A stretch of 59,108 nucleotides of DNA. Origin: Clostridia bacterium (GTDB lineage Bacteria > Bacillota > Clostridia > Oscillospirales > CAG-272). The stretch spans positions 1-59,108 of the forward strand of contig JAFXHH010000026.1 in assembly GCA_017536475.1 (NCBI GenBank). The letters are read 5' to 3'. A model generated the notes under the pieces. The model searched no databases. It saw only the letters and a program-made list of their open reading frames with translations, and was not told the origin of the DNA. Shown in pieces: positions 40,916 to 53,400 of this stretch. The stretch's first letter is position 1. Every line of letters starts with the position of its first letter. The position numbers and the translations under genes were made by a program.

Positions 40916-43900
40916 TTATTCAATGGTAAACGTGAATTGGCTCTGTGCGCTGCCGTATCTGTTGTTCATTACGGAATAATAGCGGACCGTTACCGTGTTG
41001 CCGTCTTCGGAGAAATAAAGCATAGCTATCATACCCGTACAGTAAGGCATATTAGCATCCATACTCTGAGGATTGATCAGAAGCTGAGTCACAACATTTC
41101 CGTTGTCGCCCTCAGTCCTCGTGCAAACGATATGATCCCAGGGATCGTGTCCCGACATTACGAGAACGATATTTTCGTGCTTGGAGATCAGCTTATCCCA
41201 CATGTCGTCGCCGTCGTTAACTCCGCCCTGTGATCTCGATGAAGGATACGCCTCGTCCTTATCCAAGGTGGTTCCGTCTCTATACAAGTAACAGTGAGTA
41301 GTAATAATTACTCTGTGATCGCTATGAGCTTCGATCAATTCACCCGCCCACTCAAGCGCTTCATCCGAGGGACCGTAATCCAAGCAGATGAGCAGATATT
41401 TTGTGTTCGCAACGGTAAACGCCTTGTACGTATTTGCAAGATCCCAATCGTTCAGACATCCGTCTATTTGAGAACGGTAGATCTCGTTGTCAAACGCCTT
41501 ATAGAACAAAGCCTCTTGACGAAGCTCGTCGGGATACGTCGTAACTTTGTTTTCATCCGTTATCTTGATCTGGGGCTCGACCTTGTCGTGATTACCTCTT
41601 GCAAGCGAGAACGGGATGACTCCATCAAGTCTGTAAAACTGCTCTTTTACATAATCCCATTCGGCAGTATAGCTCTTTTGGGTAAGATCGCCCAAAGTCA
41701 TCACGTACTCTATCTTGTGCTCCTCCTTATTGGCGATCAACCAATCGATCATTCCCTTTATATATTCGGGTTTGTTATCGAGGTGATTCGTATCTTCGTC
41801 AACGTAAACGTCATCGTAAGGAAGATTTTCATTGGGAGTTCCGTCAGGATTTTCTCCCTTGTCGCTTAAATAATGATCGTTGAAATAATCCTCGGAAAGT
41901 TCTTGAATATCTCCGATCACCGCAAAAGAATATGCGAATTTGCCTACCGACGCGACCTCGCTCGCATCAAGCCAAAGATCCTGCACAGTAAGGTTGTTTT
42001 TGTGTGAGGAAAGATCCTTAAGCGCGTTTTTTGCGTTTCTGAAATTATAGGCTACGAGAAGCTCGTCATCCGAGGCGTTAAGCGCAGTGTAGGATGCTAT
42101 TTCTTCATCGCTTCTGACATCCGACCAAACCGAGAGTTCCTTAAGCACTCCCTTAAAATGTTGGCCGTTACTGCCCATCCAGTTTCCTCCTACCACGAAA
42201 TTTTGAGGCGTCTCAAAATCGGCAAGAGGCGGAACGCCCTCTAATCGCTGTGATTTTGTAAGTATTTCCTCTTGAGTAAGAACTTGCTTAAGCTCTCCGT
42301 TTACATAGCAACGGACCTCTGCCTTCTCCCTGTCGTGCACCAGCGTCAGACGAGTCTCATCGTAAGATCTGACATCGACCTCCTTAAAATTAAACGTCAA
42401 CTTGGTCTTCTTGATCTTATATCCGTGAACCGAGGTCTCGTCTTCCGCAGTATTGTTGATCCAAAAAGTTACTTTGGGATTTCCATTCTCAGCAATCTCA
42501 ACAGACATCTGAGAAGCCCAGTGGTCGTAATTACTGAGAATCATTCCGTAGCTTTCGCCCTCTTTTGCTGCATTCTTGTTTAATTCAAACACCGCCTCAA
42601 CTGTCTGAGGAAGGGTTCCCATCTTCTCAGATACGACCAATCGTTCCTCAGTAGAAAAGGTCTTTCCTTCATCCGTTATACAACCGTAAGTGGATGCCGT
42701 ACCGAAGGTTCTGTAGAAAGTGTCCCCCGTTTCGTCGGTTTCGGTTATAGTAAGCATAGAGTTGGTCTGATAATATAACGCTCCGTCATGGAAATTACAG
42801 GATGAAAGCAAAGTGACGTACCTTCTCTCTCCGTCCTTGATATAGGAGCACATAATGTCCTTGGAATGTATGCCAAGGCTCTTGTTCTTGAGACTCAGAT
42901 ATCCAATATTATCTCCAACCTTAAGTGATTCTTTAAGTTCATCATATTCGTACGAACCACACAAAATGCTCAAGCGATTATCAGGATGAGAGTAGTCGAT
43001 AAACGCCTTGTTTACCATCTCGTCCATTATTTTAGATACGTTAAACGATCTGGTATACGTAGGACAGTTCCAAGTGAATTCTCTGTACTCGTCGGGATAG
43101 TTTATAGCCGAGTTGTAAAGGTTTTGCATCTGCTCACAATAGGGGTTAGTGAGCGTATTCCATGCATCGTAATCGCCACCAAGACTTGAGAAATAAAGCT
43201 TGAATACCTTATCGGTATCGTTTCCGAGCCAGGTTATCTGCTCTTCATCGGGGATCTCTTCTTCTCTTCCTGCAGCTATAAGCTCTGATTGCTCGGTGTT
43301 TCTTTGACGTACGAGATATCTGAGCTCATAGAGCTTTTCCTGACCCGAATACTCGACCATAAGGTCTACGTAATTCACGGTTGCATTATATATCTCGTTG
43401 TGTCCCGTAATAATAACACCTGACTGCGAGCCGTTATTACCGTTACAGCCCTTGTAATCGATAGCGTCAAGATTAGAGCTGGTAAGGAATACCGCATTTT
43501 CGTGAGCGACACCTTCTCTGTCAAGATAATGTGACGTTGTCAAGGCCTTGAGGTGCATCATATCGGTTCCGCCCTTGTCCTCAAGCGCCCACTCAACCTT
43601 TTTGAAGGTCATAAAATCGGAAACTTTTTTCCCTTCTGCGTACTTTTCGTAGCAGTCCTGCGTAAGACCGTCTTTAAAATATTTCTCATAGGATGCTTCT
43701 GCAACCTTTTTTAACGCTCCCTCGCTATTATACTGCTTTACGGCATAGGAATTCAACTGACCTACTACAGTCACGTCTATTCCCATCTTTGCCGCCTCAA
43801 CGAGCATATAAACTATGCGAACGAATCCGTTCTCGTCGTAGTCGTTGCCCTCGCCGTAAAGCGATCTCATATATCCGTAGTAGCGGCTTTCGGGAAGTAC

Positions 43901-44413
43901 GCACACCGCTGCGGTGGGAGATATACGGTAAGACGAGAAGCATATTCTCACGTCCGCTTCGGGATTTGCTATCTTATAGAGAATAGTTTGATACAGAAGA
44001 ATACCCATTCCTGCGTTCGGGTCGTTGAGTGCCTCGTTTTTGACTCTGTAATAGGCGTCTGCCATAACGGTATTGCCGTCTATATTTTCATAGACCGCCG
44101 TACCCAGACTCAAAAGATTGGTGGTGTTTTGAGTTCTTGGAAAGTCTTCGTAGGTTTTGTTGACGTATTCTCCCTGCTCGGGATTTAAAGATCCGAATTT
44201 CTCCTCAAAGAAGGAGGTTTTGGTATAAGTGACAGACGGGGTGATGAAGTCGTAATAAGGGTCCTCCTCGCCGTCGGGAAGTCCTGTTTCGTCGTCAAGC
44301 TCATCATCGAGTCCCGCATCGCCCTGCTTAAGCAAAAGTGCCGCGCCAACGCAAGCCGCGCCCAAAAGCATTACTATCACCAATATGATACATATCAGTT
44401 TTCTTGTCCTCAT
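40916..44413 (-). CDS. PLD-like / LamG / metallophosphoesterase fusion, membrane-anchored
   Basis: A 1165-aa exported protein with an N-terminal anchor (about residues 5-28) and an acidic linker. Residues about 70-560 look like a phospholipase D-type domain with two half-motifs: HLK (287-289) followed by TSSNLD, and HSKD (516-519) followed by LLSSCN. Residues about 590-820 resemble a laminin-G/lectin-like sandwich (YVNGELKQV, FKGVLKELSVWSDVRS). Residues about 828-1165 are a calcineurin-like phosphoesterase: FAVIGDIQ, TLGDLTQ (906-912), ARGNHDK (938-944), ITTHCY and MSGHDPWDH. It lies 19 bases after the giant lipoprotein gene behind AAGGAGA, so both are one operon. The substrates are unknown; the combination is unusual. 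Confidence 0.82.
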   Translation of the reverse strand: MRTRKLICIILVIVMLLGAACVGAALLLKQGDAGLDDELDDETGLPDGEEDPYYDFITPSVTYTKTSFFEEKFGSLNPEQGEYVNKTYEDFPRTQNTTNLLSLGTAVYENIDGNTVMADAYYRVKNEALNDPNAGMGILLYQTILYKIANPEADVRICFSSYRISPTAAVCVLPESRYYGYMRSLYGEGNDYDENGFVRIVYMLVEAAKMGIDVTVVGQLNSYAVKQYNSEGALKKVAEASYEKYFKDGLTQDCYEKYAEGKKVSDFMTFKKVEWALEDKGGTDMMHLKALTTSHYLDREGVAHENAVFLTSSNLDAIDYKGCNGNNGSQSGVIITGHNEIYNATVNYVDLMVEYSGQEKLYELRYLVRQRNTEQSELIAAGREEEIPDEEQITWLGNDTDKVFKLYFSSLGGDYDAWNTLTNPYCEQMQNLYNSAINYPDEYREFTWNCPTYTRSFNVSKIMDEMVNKAFIDYSHPDNRLSILCGSYEYDELKESLKVGDNIGYLSLKNKSLGIHSKDIMCSYIKDGERRYVTLLSSCNFHDGALYYQTNSMLTITETDETGDTFYRTFGTASTYGCITDEGKTFSTEERLVVSEKMGTLPQTVEAVFELNKNAAKEGESYGMILSNYDHWASQMSVEIAENGNPKVTFWINNTAEDETSVHGYKIKKTKLTFNFKEVDVRSYDETRLTLVHDREKAEVRCYVNGELKQVLTQEEILTKSQRLEGVPPLADFETPQNFVVGGNWMGSNGQHFKGVLKELSVWSDVRSDEEIASYTALNASDDELLVAYNFRNAKNALKDLSSHKNNLTVQDLWLDASEVASVGKFAYSFAVIGDIQELSEDYFNDHYLSDKGENPDGTPNENLPYDDVYVDEDTNHLDNKPEYIKGMIDWLIANKEEHKIEYVMTLGDLTQKSYTAEWDYVKEQFYRLDGVIPFSLARGNHDKVEPQIKITDENKVTTYPDELRQEALFYKAFDNEIYRSQIDGCLNDWDLANTYKAFTVANTKYLLICLDYGPSDEALEWAGELIEAHSDHRVIITTHCYLYRDGTTLDKDEAYPSSRSQGGVNDGDDMWDKLISKHENIVLVMSGHDPWDHIVCTRTEGDNGNVVTQLLINPQSMDANMPYCTGMIAMLYFSEDGNTVTVRYYSVMNNRYGSAQSQFTFTIE

Positions 44414-44432
44414 ATTAGTTCTCCTTCCTAAA

Positions 44433-47400
44433 TCATTGCTCTGTTGTGGGAGCAGTCAACTCGTTTACAGTTGACTTAGCTCCCTTCTTTATCAGAACGT
44501 CCCAGTTATCGTTTACGTCAGCTCCCGTAACACCCGCTTTATAAATGTTCAAGGTGTTCGCGGAATTTGCCGTTTGGATAAATCCAAGACTTCCCGTGGT
44601 AAGATCGTTGTGAGTTGCTCCGGACTTATTTCCGGAAAGAGTTGCGCTGTTAACGTTAAGAACAGAATTTGCAGATGTCAAATAGATAACCGCGCCGCTA
44701 CCCTTAGTAGTATTATCGGTTGCGACAAGACCGTTTACTGTCATTTGACCTGCACCGCCGACGTAGATTGCACCGTTTTGACCGTCGTTGTTCTTTACGG
44801 TAACGTTGTTAAGGATAACGTTGGTATAAACCGTAACCGTTTCTTCTCCGTTTAACACCTTAGCCGAGCCGTAAGAGGTTATCGCACCGCCCGAATACGC
44901 TTTGTTGTTATCGAAGGTTACTCCGTCAAGCGTTGCCTGCGAGCCATAGTATACTGCTATGCCTCCGCCGTAAGAACCACTGCTCGACCAGGTCTTGTCG
45001 ACCGTGCCGTTCTTGACCTCGCCGCCTACCATAGTAAGCGTTGAAGTAATGCGGTAAGTCGTGCCATCAACATCATAATCAAACGATGTTGACATAATAG
45101 CACCGCCCTTGCTTTCCGCAACGTTAGAATCGAAGCTACTGTAATAGATCTCTGCATTGGCTCCAACGTTCGCCAGCGCTCCACCATTGACTGATGCGCT
45201 ATTTGAAGTAAACGTCGAGCCGTAGAGCTTGACTGTTCCTGCCGCCGCATCGCTTGCAGTTATCTCAACGCAGATCGCTCCGCCGTTCGTCGCAGTATTG
45301 GAAGCAAAGGAAGATCCGTTTTGGGCTCCTGTAAGAGTTTCACCCTCAAGGACTGCTTCACCGTCGGTGTAGGTTCCCTTTGCAACGTATACTGCTCCGC
45401 CGTTTTCGGCTGCAGAGTTGCCTGTAAAGGTACAACCGGAAGTCGTAGTAGTTCCGCTTGTATAGATCGCGCCACCCATCTTTGCGCTGTTTTCTGCAAA
45501 TTCGGAATTCGTTATATTAGAAGTTCCGGAAATATATATTGCTCCGCCGTTTGCAGAAGACACGTTACCTTCGAAATTGCTGTTATTAACGGTAATTTCG
45601 TTCGTAGTGTATATTGCGCCGCCACTTGTGGCAGTATTGCCAATAAATGTGCAGCCATCAATGCTTGCTCCGTCGCTTGTATAGATTGTACCGCCATTTG
45701 AGGTAGCCTTATTTCCAATAAAGCTTGCTCCGCTTACGTTAACAGTGCCTGCGCCGCCAATCGCTCCGCCGTGCTTTGCAATATTCTCTTCGCCCTCAAG
45801 TTCTCCACCGAAGGTGTTGACCACACCCTCGCCCGAAAGAACGCTGAGAGTTCCTGAGCTCAAGTATGCAAATCCGCCGTAGCCACTCTCTGCCTTATTG
45901 CCCTTGGCAATTATTCCGGTTATCTCGGCAGTAGCGTCGCTATACAGCCAGAGTGCTCCTCCATTGCCGCCCGAGACGTTGTCAATGAACTCTACGTTTT
46001 CCAGATAAGCCTTGGCTTTTGCAGAATTGAGCACGACTGCACCCGCATTGCTTACTGCGGTGTTTTCTCTGAAGCTGACGTTCGTCGCATATATCGTTCC
46101 GCTTTGAGCAAATATAGCACCGCCTCTTGCTGTGGATGCGCCATCGACCGCGTCGTTTGCGACAAATTCAGAGTTGGTAAACGTTGCCGTTCCGCCACTC
46201 ATATAGACTGCTCCGCCGCGATTTGAGCTGTTTTTCTCAAGGCTTGCTTTATTTGCCGTGAGAACAGAGCCCGAAGCAAGATAGATCGCTCCGCCGTATG
46301 TAATAGCAGTATTATCAGCAAGCTTTGTATTTTCAAAAATTGCCTTTCCTGCTTCACATCCCGAATTGGTAACAGCTGCCAGATATACGGCTCCTCCATA
46401 TTTGGCGTTGTTGGAGGTAAACGTAGATACAGCATCGCTATCAGCCTCGCCGTCGGCGAATATTCCATTCTCATCAACGTATACCGCGCCTCCGTTCGAG
46501 TAGTTCACGGTAGTTTCCGAAGTCTCTCCCAACGTCACAGTGGTCTCATTGGCAATAGCTTTATTGGAAATGAAGTTACAGCCAACAGTGGTTACGGTTG
46601 AGAAGATATTCGTTACGGAATCATCGGCCTCGGTATTGGTCGTGCCTACAACGTAGATAGCGCCGCCGTAAGCCGCAATATTTCCTTCAAACGTGGTATT
46701 TACACCGTTATACGATGCACCGCCTGCTACGTAGATGGCACCTCCGTTGCCAAGATAGGTCTTAACGGTCGTGACCTCTCCGCTTTCCTCGTCCGTGCTC
46801 TCCGTGGTCTCGGTCTTAACCGAGTTTTCCTTAAATACGGAGCCGTAGGTATTGGCAGAACCTGCAGCCACGTACATAGCGCCGCCGTTTTCCGCTACGT
46901 TATGTGTAAACGTAGAACCGTTATCAGCAGAAGATGAGATTCCATCCGTATACGTTCCCTTTGCAACGTATATTGCTCCGCCTGTTGTTGCAGTATTGTC
47001 GATGAAGGAACAATCATTCGTGGAGGTTGCTCCACCTGCAACGTAGACAGCTCCGCCAAGAACGGCGCTGTTTCCATTAAACGTAGCGTTGCTGATCGTA
47101 TTGGTAGTGCTCGTGTAGATAGCTCCGCCGTTGGTTGTTGCGATATTGTTGTTGAAGCTGGTGCCGTAAAGGTGACATTCACCGAGAATGTATATCGCAC
47201 CGCCGGCGGTCTGGGAGGAGTTTTCTGTAAACGTAGAGCCAGAACCACCCTCTATGCTTCCGTCTGTATAGGTAGCAGAACCTGTTCCGTAGATCGCACC
47301 ACCGTATTTGCCGCTATTACCCGTAAAGGTACAAGACAAAGTGGTAACAAGCTCGGAATTGTGCATATAGATCGCGCCGCCTCTATAGGTTCGATCGATA

Positions 47401-50400
47401 TTATTGCTGAAGACGCATTCTTCAAATACAGATGCCTTCGCAGCAGTTAAGACAACTGCGCCGCCCGCCTTGTAAGCATCGTTATATTCAAAGGTTACTT
47501 TCTTCGCATTCAACGAACCGCTTGTTATTAAAATTGCACCTGCGCGATTATTTGTAGACTTGTTACGGATAAACTTGGTATTCTCAATAGTGACGTTAGC
47601 TCCTGCACGGATCGCTCCGCCCTCACCGGCTGCAGTATTCTCTACAAAGAGAGAACCATTGTCAGTGTAGGTCTTGCTTGCGTAGATCGCTCCGCCATTA
47701 CCTTGGGTCGAGTTCATATATATGACCGATCCCTCGGTATTCAACGCACCGTTTGCATAAATTGCTCCGCCGTTACCGGTGGTATTATGATTCATAATCG
47801 TTGCGCCGATAACAGTTGCCGTACCCGCAGATGCGCCCTCGGTCTCTGCCGCCGCGATATAGATCGCCGCGCCGTTTGCCGCAAGGTTGCCATCAAATTC
47901 AGGTCCTGAGTAATCATTTGCAACGCCGTCCGTAAAGGTAAGCTTCTCTGTCGCAGTATAGTTGAACACTCCGTTCTCAGCGACGTAGACAGCTCCGCCC
48001 TTGCCGTAGGTCACGGTGGTTTCGGTCGCATCGTTCGTCGTTACTGCAGTTTCACTCGTAATAGCTGCGTTTTCTGTAAAGGTGCTGTCGGTAGAATTGA
48101 TCGTTCCGCCCACAGTATAGATCGCACCGCCGAGAGACGCAATATTGCCTTCAAACGTGGTGTTTTCACCGTTATACGATGCGTCGCCCGCTACACAGAT
48201 CGCGCCACCGTTACCAAGATATGACTTAACGGTCGTGATCTCTCCGCTTTCTTCGTCCGTGCTCTCCGTGGTCTCGGTCTTGACCGAGTTTTCCTTAAAT
48301 ACGGAGCTGTAGGTGTTGGCAGAACCTGCAACAACGTACATTGCACCGCCGTTTGTCGCAACGTTAGATATAAACTCAGAGCCGTTGTCAACTGAATCGG
48401 AGGTTCCATCTGTATATATGCCATCCTCCACGTATACTGCTCCGCCGTTATCGGATGCGGAGTTACTTGTAAAGATACAATCAGTAGTGGTCGTAGTACC
48501 TGTTGTATAAATCGCGCCACCGAGATCCGCCGTGTTTTCGGTAAAGGTGCAACCAGTCGCGGTAGCAGTTCCGCTTGTGCAGATCGCTCCTCCGCAGACC
48601 GCGGAATTGCCAGTGAAAGTACAAGCGCTTGTATTCAAGACGCCGCTTGCAAAGATTGCTCCACCGTTTTCTTTTGCAAAGTTACTCGTAAAGCCGCAAT
48701 CAGTAATGGTAGCAGTTCCGCTTGCGCAGACAGCACCGCCCTGAGTTGCTGAGTTGTTGGTAAATACGGAGTCAGAAACATCTACCGTATTGTACGAATA
48801 GATCGCTCCGCCATTCGATTTGGTTTCGTTGTCTGTGAACTCACAGCCCGTTGCAGTCAAGGTCGTGCCTGCATACATCCATATAGCTCCACCGTTCACG
48901 CCTGCCTTGTTCGTATTGAACACGGAGTCGGTCACGTCAAGGACAGATCCTCTCGCAACGTCGATAGCTCCGCCATACTGTGTTGCCTCGTTACCGTCAA
49001 AGCTACAGTTGTTTACACCTACCGTAACGTATTCCGCTACGTAGATAGCGCCGCCGCGTCGTGCAGTATCGTCGCCGCCCTCTATCGCCTTGTTACAGTC
49101 GAATATTGAGTTGCTGAATACTACCTTGCTCTCGCTCGACAGCTCTGATTCATTCGCAACGTATACCGCGCCGCCTCTATAGCTTGCGCTGTTGCCAATG
49201 AAAACACATTCATCGATAATCGAAGAATTCGATCCCTTAGCAAAGTATATTGCGCCTCCGCTTATTGCAGAGTTATCTTTAAATTCTGCGCCGTTGACAA
49301 TAACATTACCGTAGCTTCCTGCCGTAAGAGCTCCGCCGTTTGCTTCTGCTCCTTCCGCGGATGCTATTGCGCTATTCTTTTCAAATACGGTTCCGTTAAG
49401 CTCTGCATCCTTGTCTATATAGATAGCTCCTGCTCCCGCTGCCGTATTGCCGACAAACTTGGAGCCGCTTCCCTCTACCTCTGAGTCTCCGTCAACATAG
49501 GATCCGGACGAGGTACCGTATATCGCTCCGCCGAGTCCTGCAGCGCTGTTTCCGTTAAATTCACAACGCAGTGTAGTCAGAACTCCGGAATTGTGGAGAT
49601 ATATTGCTCCTGCTCTGTTGCCTGATACGTTGTTATCGAATACACATCCGTCGAAGATGCTTTCCGCGGCGCCTGTCAGAACGACAGCACCGCCGTTTCC
49701 ACTCGAAACGTTTCCTTCAAATACAACGTTCGTTGCATTGAGAGCACCTGCGGTAAGATAAATAGCTCCTCCACGCTTTCCTGAGCTCTCCGCCTTGTTT
49801 TCTGTGAACTTGGTACCAACAAGAGTTATTCTTCCATTTGAGTGAATAGCTCCGCCCTCATCAGTAGCGGCAATATTGCCCTCAAAGCTTGAGCCGTTGT
49901 CAATAAGTGTTGCGGTTGTTGCTGTGCCGATCGCACCACCCTTATCCGCCTCGTTAGAGTTGAAGAAGATTTCGTTCAGGGTGATCTCTGAGCCCGTGCT
50001 TCCATATATAGCTCCGCCTGCATTATTCGCCGCGTTGCTTACGAACTTGGTTCCGTAAAGTTCTGCCGTTCCCGCTATGTTATCGGGAGTCTTCTCGGGA
50101 TCCTCTACCTTTGCAAGATGGATCGCTCCACCGTAGCTGGCAGTATTGATCTCGAAGTGAGATCCTGCTTTTTCTACAACGGTCTCACCGTCGGTCGCGT
50201 CAACACCGTCACAAACCTTGCCGTTTTCACCGACGTAGATCGCACCGCCGTAATATTTTGTCGAGTTGTTATTGAACATACAGCCGTCCAGGTCAAGTAC
50301 ACCTGTGACGTATACTGCACCACCGTAGTTTGCAGTATTTCCATCAAATGCGGAATTGCTGACGTTTGCAACAGAAGTTGCGTAAATAGCTCCGCCTTCG

Positions 50401-53400
50401 GTTGCATAGTTGCCGATAAAGCATGCGCCGTCAACGTTTATCTCGGAGGAGCTTACTCCTGCGATAACGCCGCCACTCTCTGCAACGTTCTCTTCACCCT
50501 CAGCATCTCCGCCGAAGGCATTAACTACTCCTTCTGCAGAAAGTATATTGAGAGTGCTGCGTGTTACGTAGAATACACCGCCTGCTCCGTTTTCTGCTTT
50601 GTTGCCCTTTGCAACTATTCCCGTTATCTCAACGATACTGTCAGTATTCATCCATACTGCTCCGCCGTTAAGTCCTTGTGCAACGTTGCCGATAAATTCA
50701 ACGTCGGTAAGATATGCTTCCGCGATCTTATCGCCGCTTCCGCTATTCGTTACTATTGCACCGCCGTTTAGTCCTGCGGTATTATACTGGAATTTTACTT
50801 TTTCACCGTTGAGAACTCCGCTACCTATAAATATCGCGCCTGCTCTTGCGTCGGTATCGTTTCCTTCTACGGTTGCCGCAATATTTTTGTTGAACTCAGA
50901 GTCTGCAATATCTGCTTGACCGCCCGCGATATATCCTGCACCGCCGCGTATTGCTTTGTTGTCTTCAAAAACAACTCCGTCCGCTTCGAGCTGTGCATCC
51001 ATACCGATATAGAATGCACCGCCGTAGAGGTTAGCTACATTTCCGCTTATCGCTGTTCCGTCAAGTTTTGCATATCCCGCTGTTTTCTCAGGAGTCTTCT
51101 CGGGATCATCTACTCTTGCCAGATATATAGCTCCACCATAGTATGCAGTATTATTCTCGAATCTAGAGCCCGCCTTTTCTATAGTAGTCTCGCCCTCAGT
51201 CACGTCAATGCCATCGTAAAGCTTGCCGTTTTCGCCGACGTAGATAGCGCCGCCGTAATCCCTTGTCGAATTGCTTGTGAATACACATTCAGCAAGACTT
51301 ATAGCTTCGACAGTGTATATCGCTCCACCGTTTACGGCAGCGTTACCAATAAAGGTACAATCATCAATATTTCCAGCACCGCTTGTGTAGATCGCACCGC
51401 CGTTTGAGGTAGCCTTATTTCCAACGAAACTTGCTCCGCTTACGTTTATAACGCCTGCGCCCGCAATAGCTCCGCCGTTCTTTGCTATATTCTCTTCTCC
51501 CTCGGTCTCTCCGCCGAATGTATTGACTACATCCTCACCCGAAAGCACTGTAAGAGTTCCCTCGGTCAAGTATGCAAATCCGCCATAACCACTCTCCGCT
51601 TTATTACCCTTTGCAATTACTCCGGTTATCTCAGCAGTAGCGTTTCCATACAGCCAGAGAGCACCTCCGTTTGCACCGGAAACGTTATTGACGAACTCTA
51701 CGCTATCCAAATAAGCCTCAGCCTTAGCAGAATTGAGTACAACGGCACCCGCATTGCTTACTGCGGTATTTTCTCTGAAGCTTACACCGGTTGCGTTTAT
51801 CGTTCCACTCTGAGCAAACATTGCTCCGCCTCTTGCGGTATTAGTGCCGCTGACTGCATCGTTTGCTGTGAACACGGAATCCGTGAGAGTTGCGGTTCCA
51901 CCACTCAGGTATACTGCACCGCCACGATTTGCGCTGTTTTTCTCAAAGCCCGTTTTATTTACCGTAAGATCGGTTCCCGACGTAATATAGATCGATCCGC
52001 CGTTCAACGAAGCCGTATTTTCTTTAAATATTGTGTTTTCAAGAGTTGCCTGACCCGCTAAACGATCGGGATTCTTATCGGGATACTCAACTGCCGCAAG
52101 ATAGATGGCTCCACCGTTTGTTGCAGTATTTGCAGTAAATATTGAAGGATCAGTATCGTCAAGTCCGTCCTTGTAGGAGGCTGTTTCTCTTACGTAGATC
52201 GATCCACCGTTCGACGCACTGTTTCCAACAAAGCTACATCCGCTTGTAGCGGTGGTTCCTCCTGCCGCAAAAACAGCTCCGCCGTTTTCTGCTGTATTGT
52301 TGTGGAACGTCGCTCCGATAATATCGACTTCGTTGTACGAATATATCGCACCACCGTCATTCGTAGCGGTGTTATTCTCAAGTATGCCTCCCGAAAGTGA
52401 AAATTCACTTCCTGCATAGAGCCATATTGCTCCGCCGTTCGTTCCTGCTTTGTTTTCGCTGAAATCAGAGTCGATCACGTTAAGAACAGAGCCTCTTGCA
52501 ACGTCAACGGCTCCACCGTACTGGGTTGCTTCGTTACCTTCGAAAGCGGAATCGCTTATAAACACTCTGACGTACTCTGCCACGTAGATCGCACCGCCGC
52601 GTCGTTCCGTGTTATCTCCGCCTTCTATCGCCTTGTTCGCGGAAAAATCAGAATCACTTATAACGACCTTGAAGCTTTCAGACAATTCATCTTCATTTTC
52701 TACATAGATCGCACCGCCTCTGTAGCTTGCACTGTTTCCGTCAAAGGCACACTCGTTTACTACAGCCTGCCCAGCGACGCATATCGCGCCACCGTGTGTC
52801 GCAGAGTTATCGGAGAAGGAACATCCTTCAAACACGGGAGCAGATCCCGTGGAATAAATTGCACCACCGTTCTTTGCCGTGTTGTCGGTAAAGTCAACGT
52901 CAAATGCACTTACGGTAGAACTTACTCCACAATAGATCGCGCCGCCACTCTTTGCGTTCTTAAAGCTTTCTGTTTCGGCAGAGTCGCCGTCTTCAGCTTG
53001 TGCAACCATTTCTTCTGCACCCTTGATAACGTTGCCGAACTCGGCATCTGCAAGAATATTCAAAACGCCTCTGGTATATGCAAAGCCGCCCGAGGATTCA
53101 GTCGTATTACCCGAAGCGTAAACTCCGGCAATATTAAACTCGGTGTTTGTATACAACCACAAGGCACCGCCGTTGTTGATCGAAGAGTTGTCTACAAATC
53201 TGACTCGGTTAAGTATTGCCTTGGAATTTGTATGAGCATCAATCGCTCCACCGTAATAATCGGCGTGGTTGTTAATAAAATCAACGTCGTTGACCTCAAG
53301 ATTTGCCGCAAGCATATAGATTGCACCGCCGCGGGCATCGTTATCGGTTTCGGTAGCATTTGCTCTGTTATCTCTAAAAGTAAGAGAGTTAAGTGCAACT

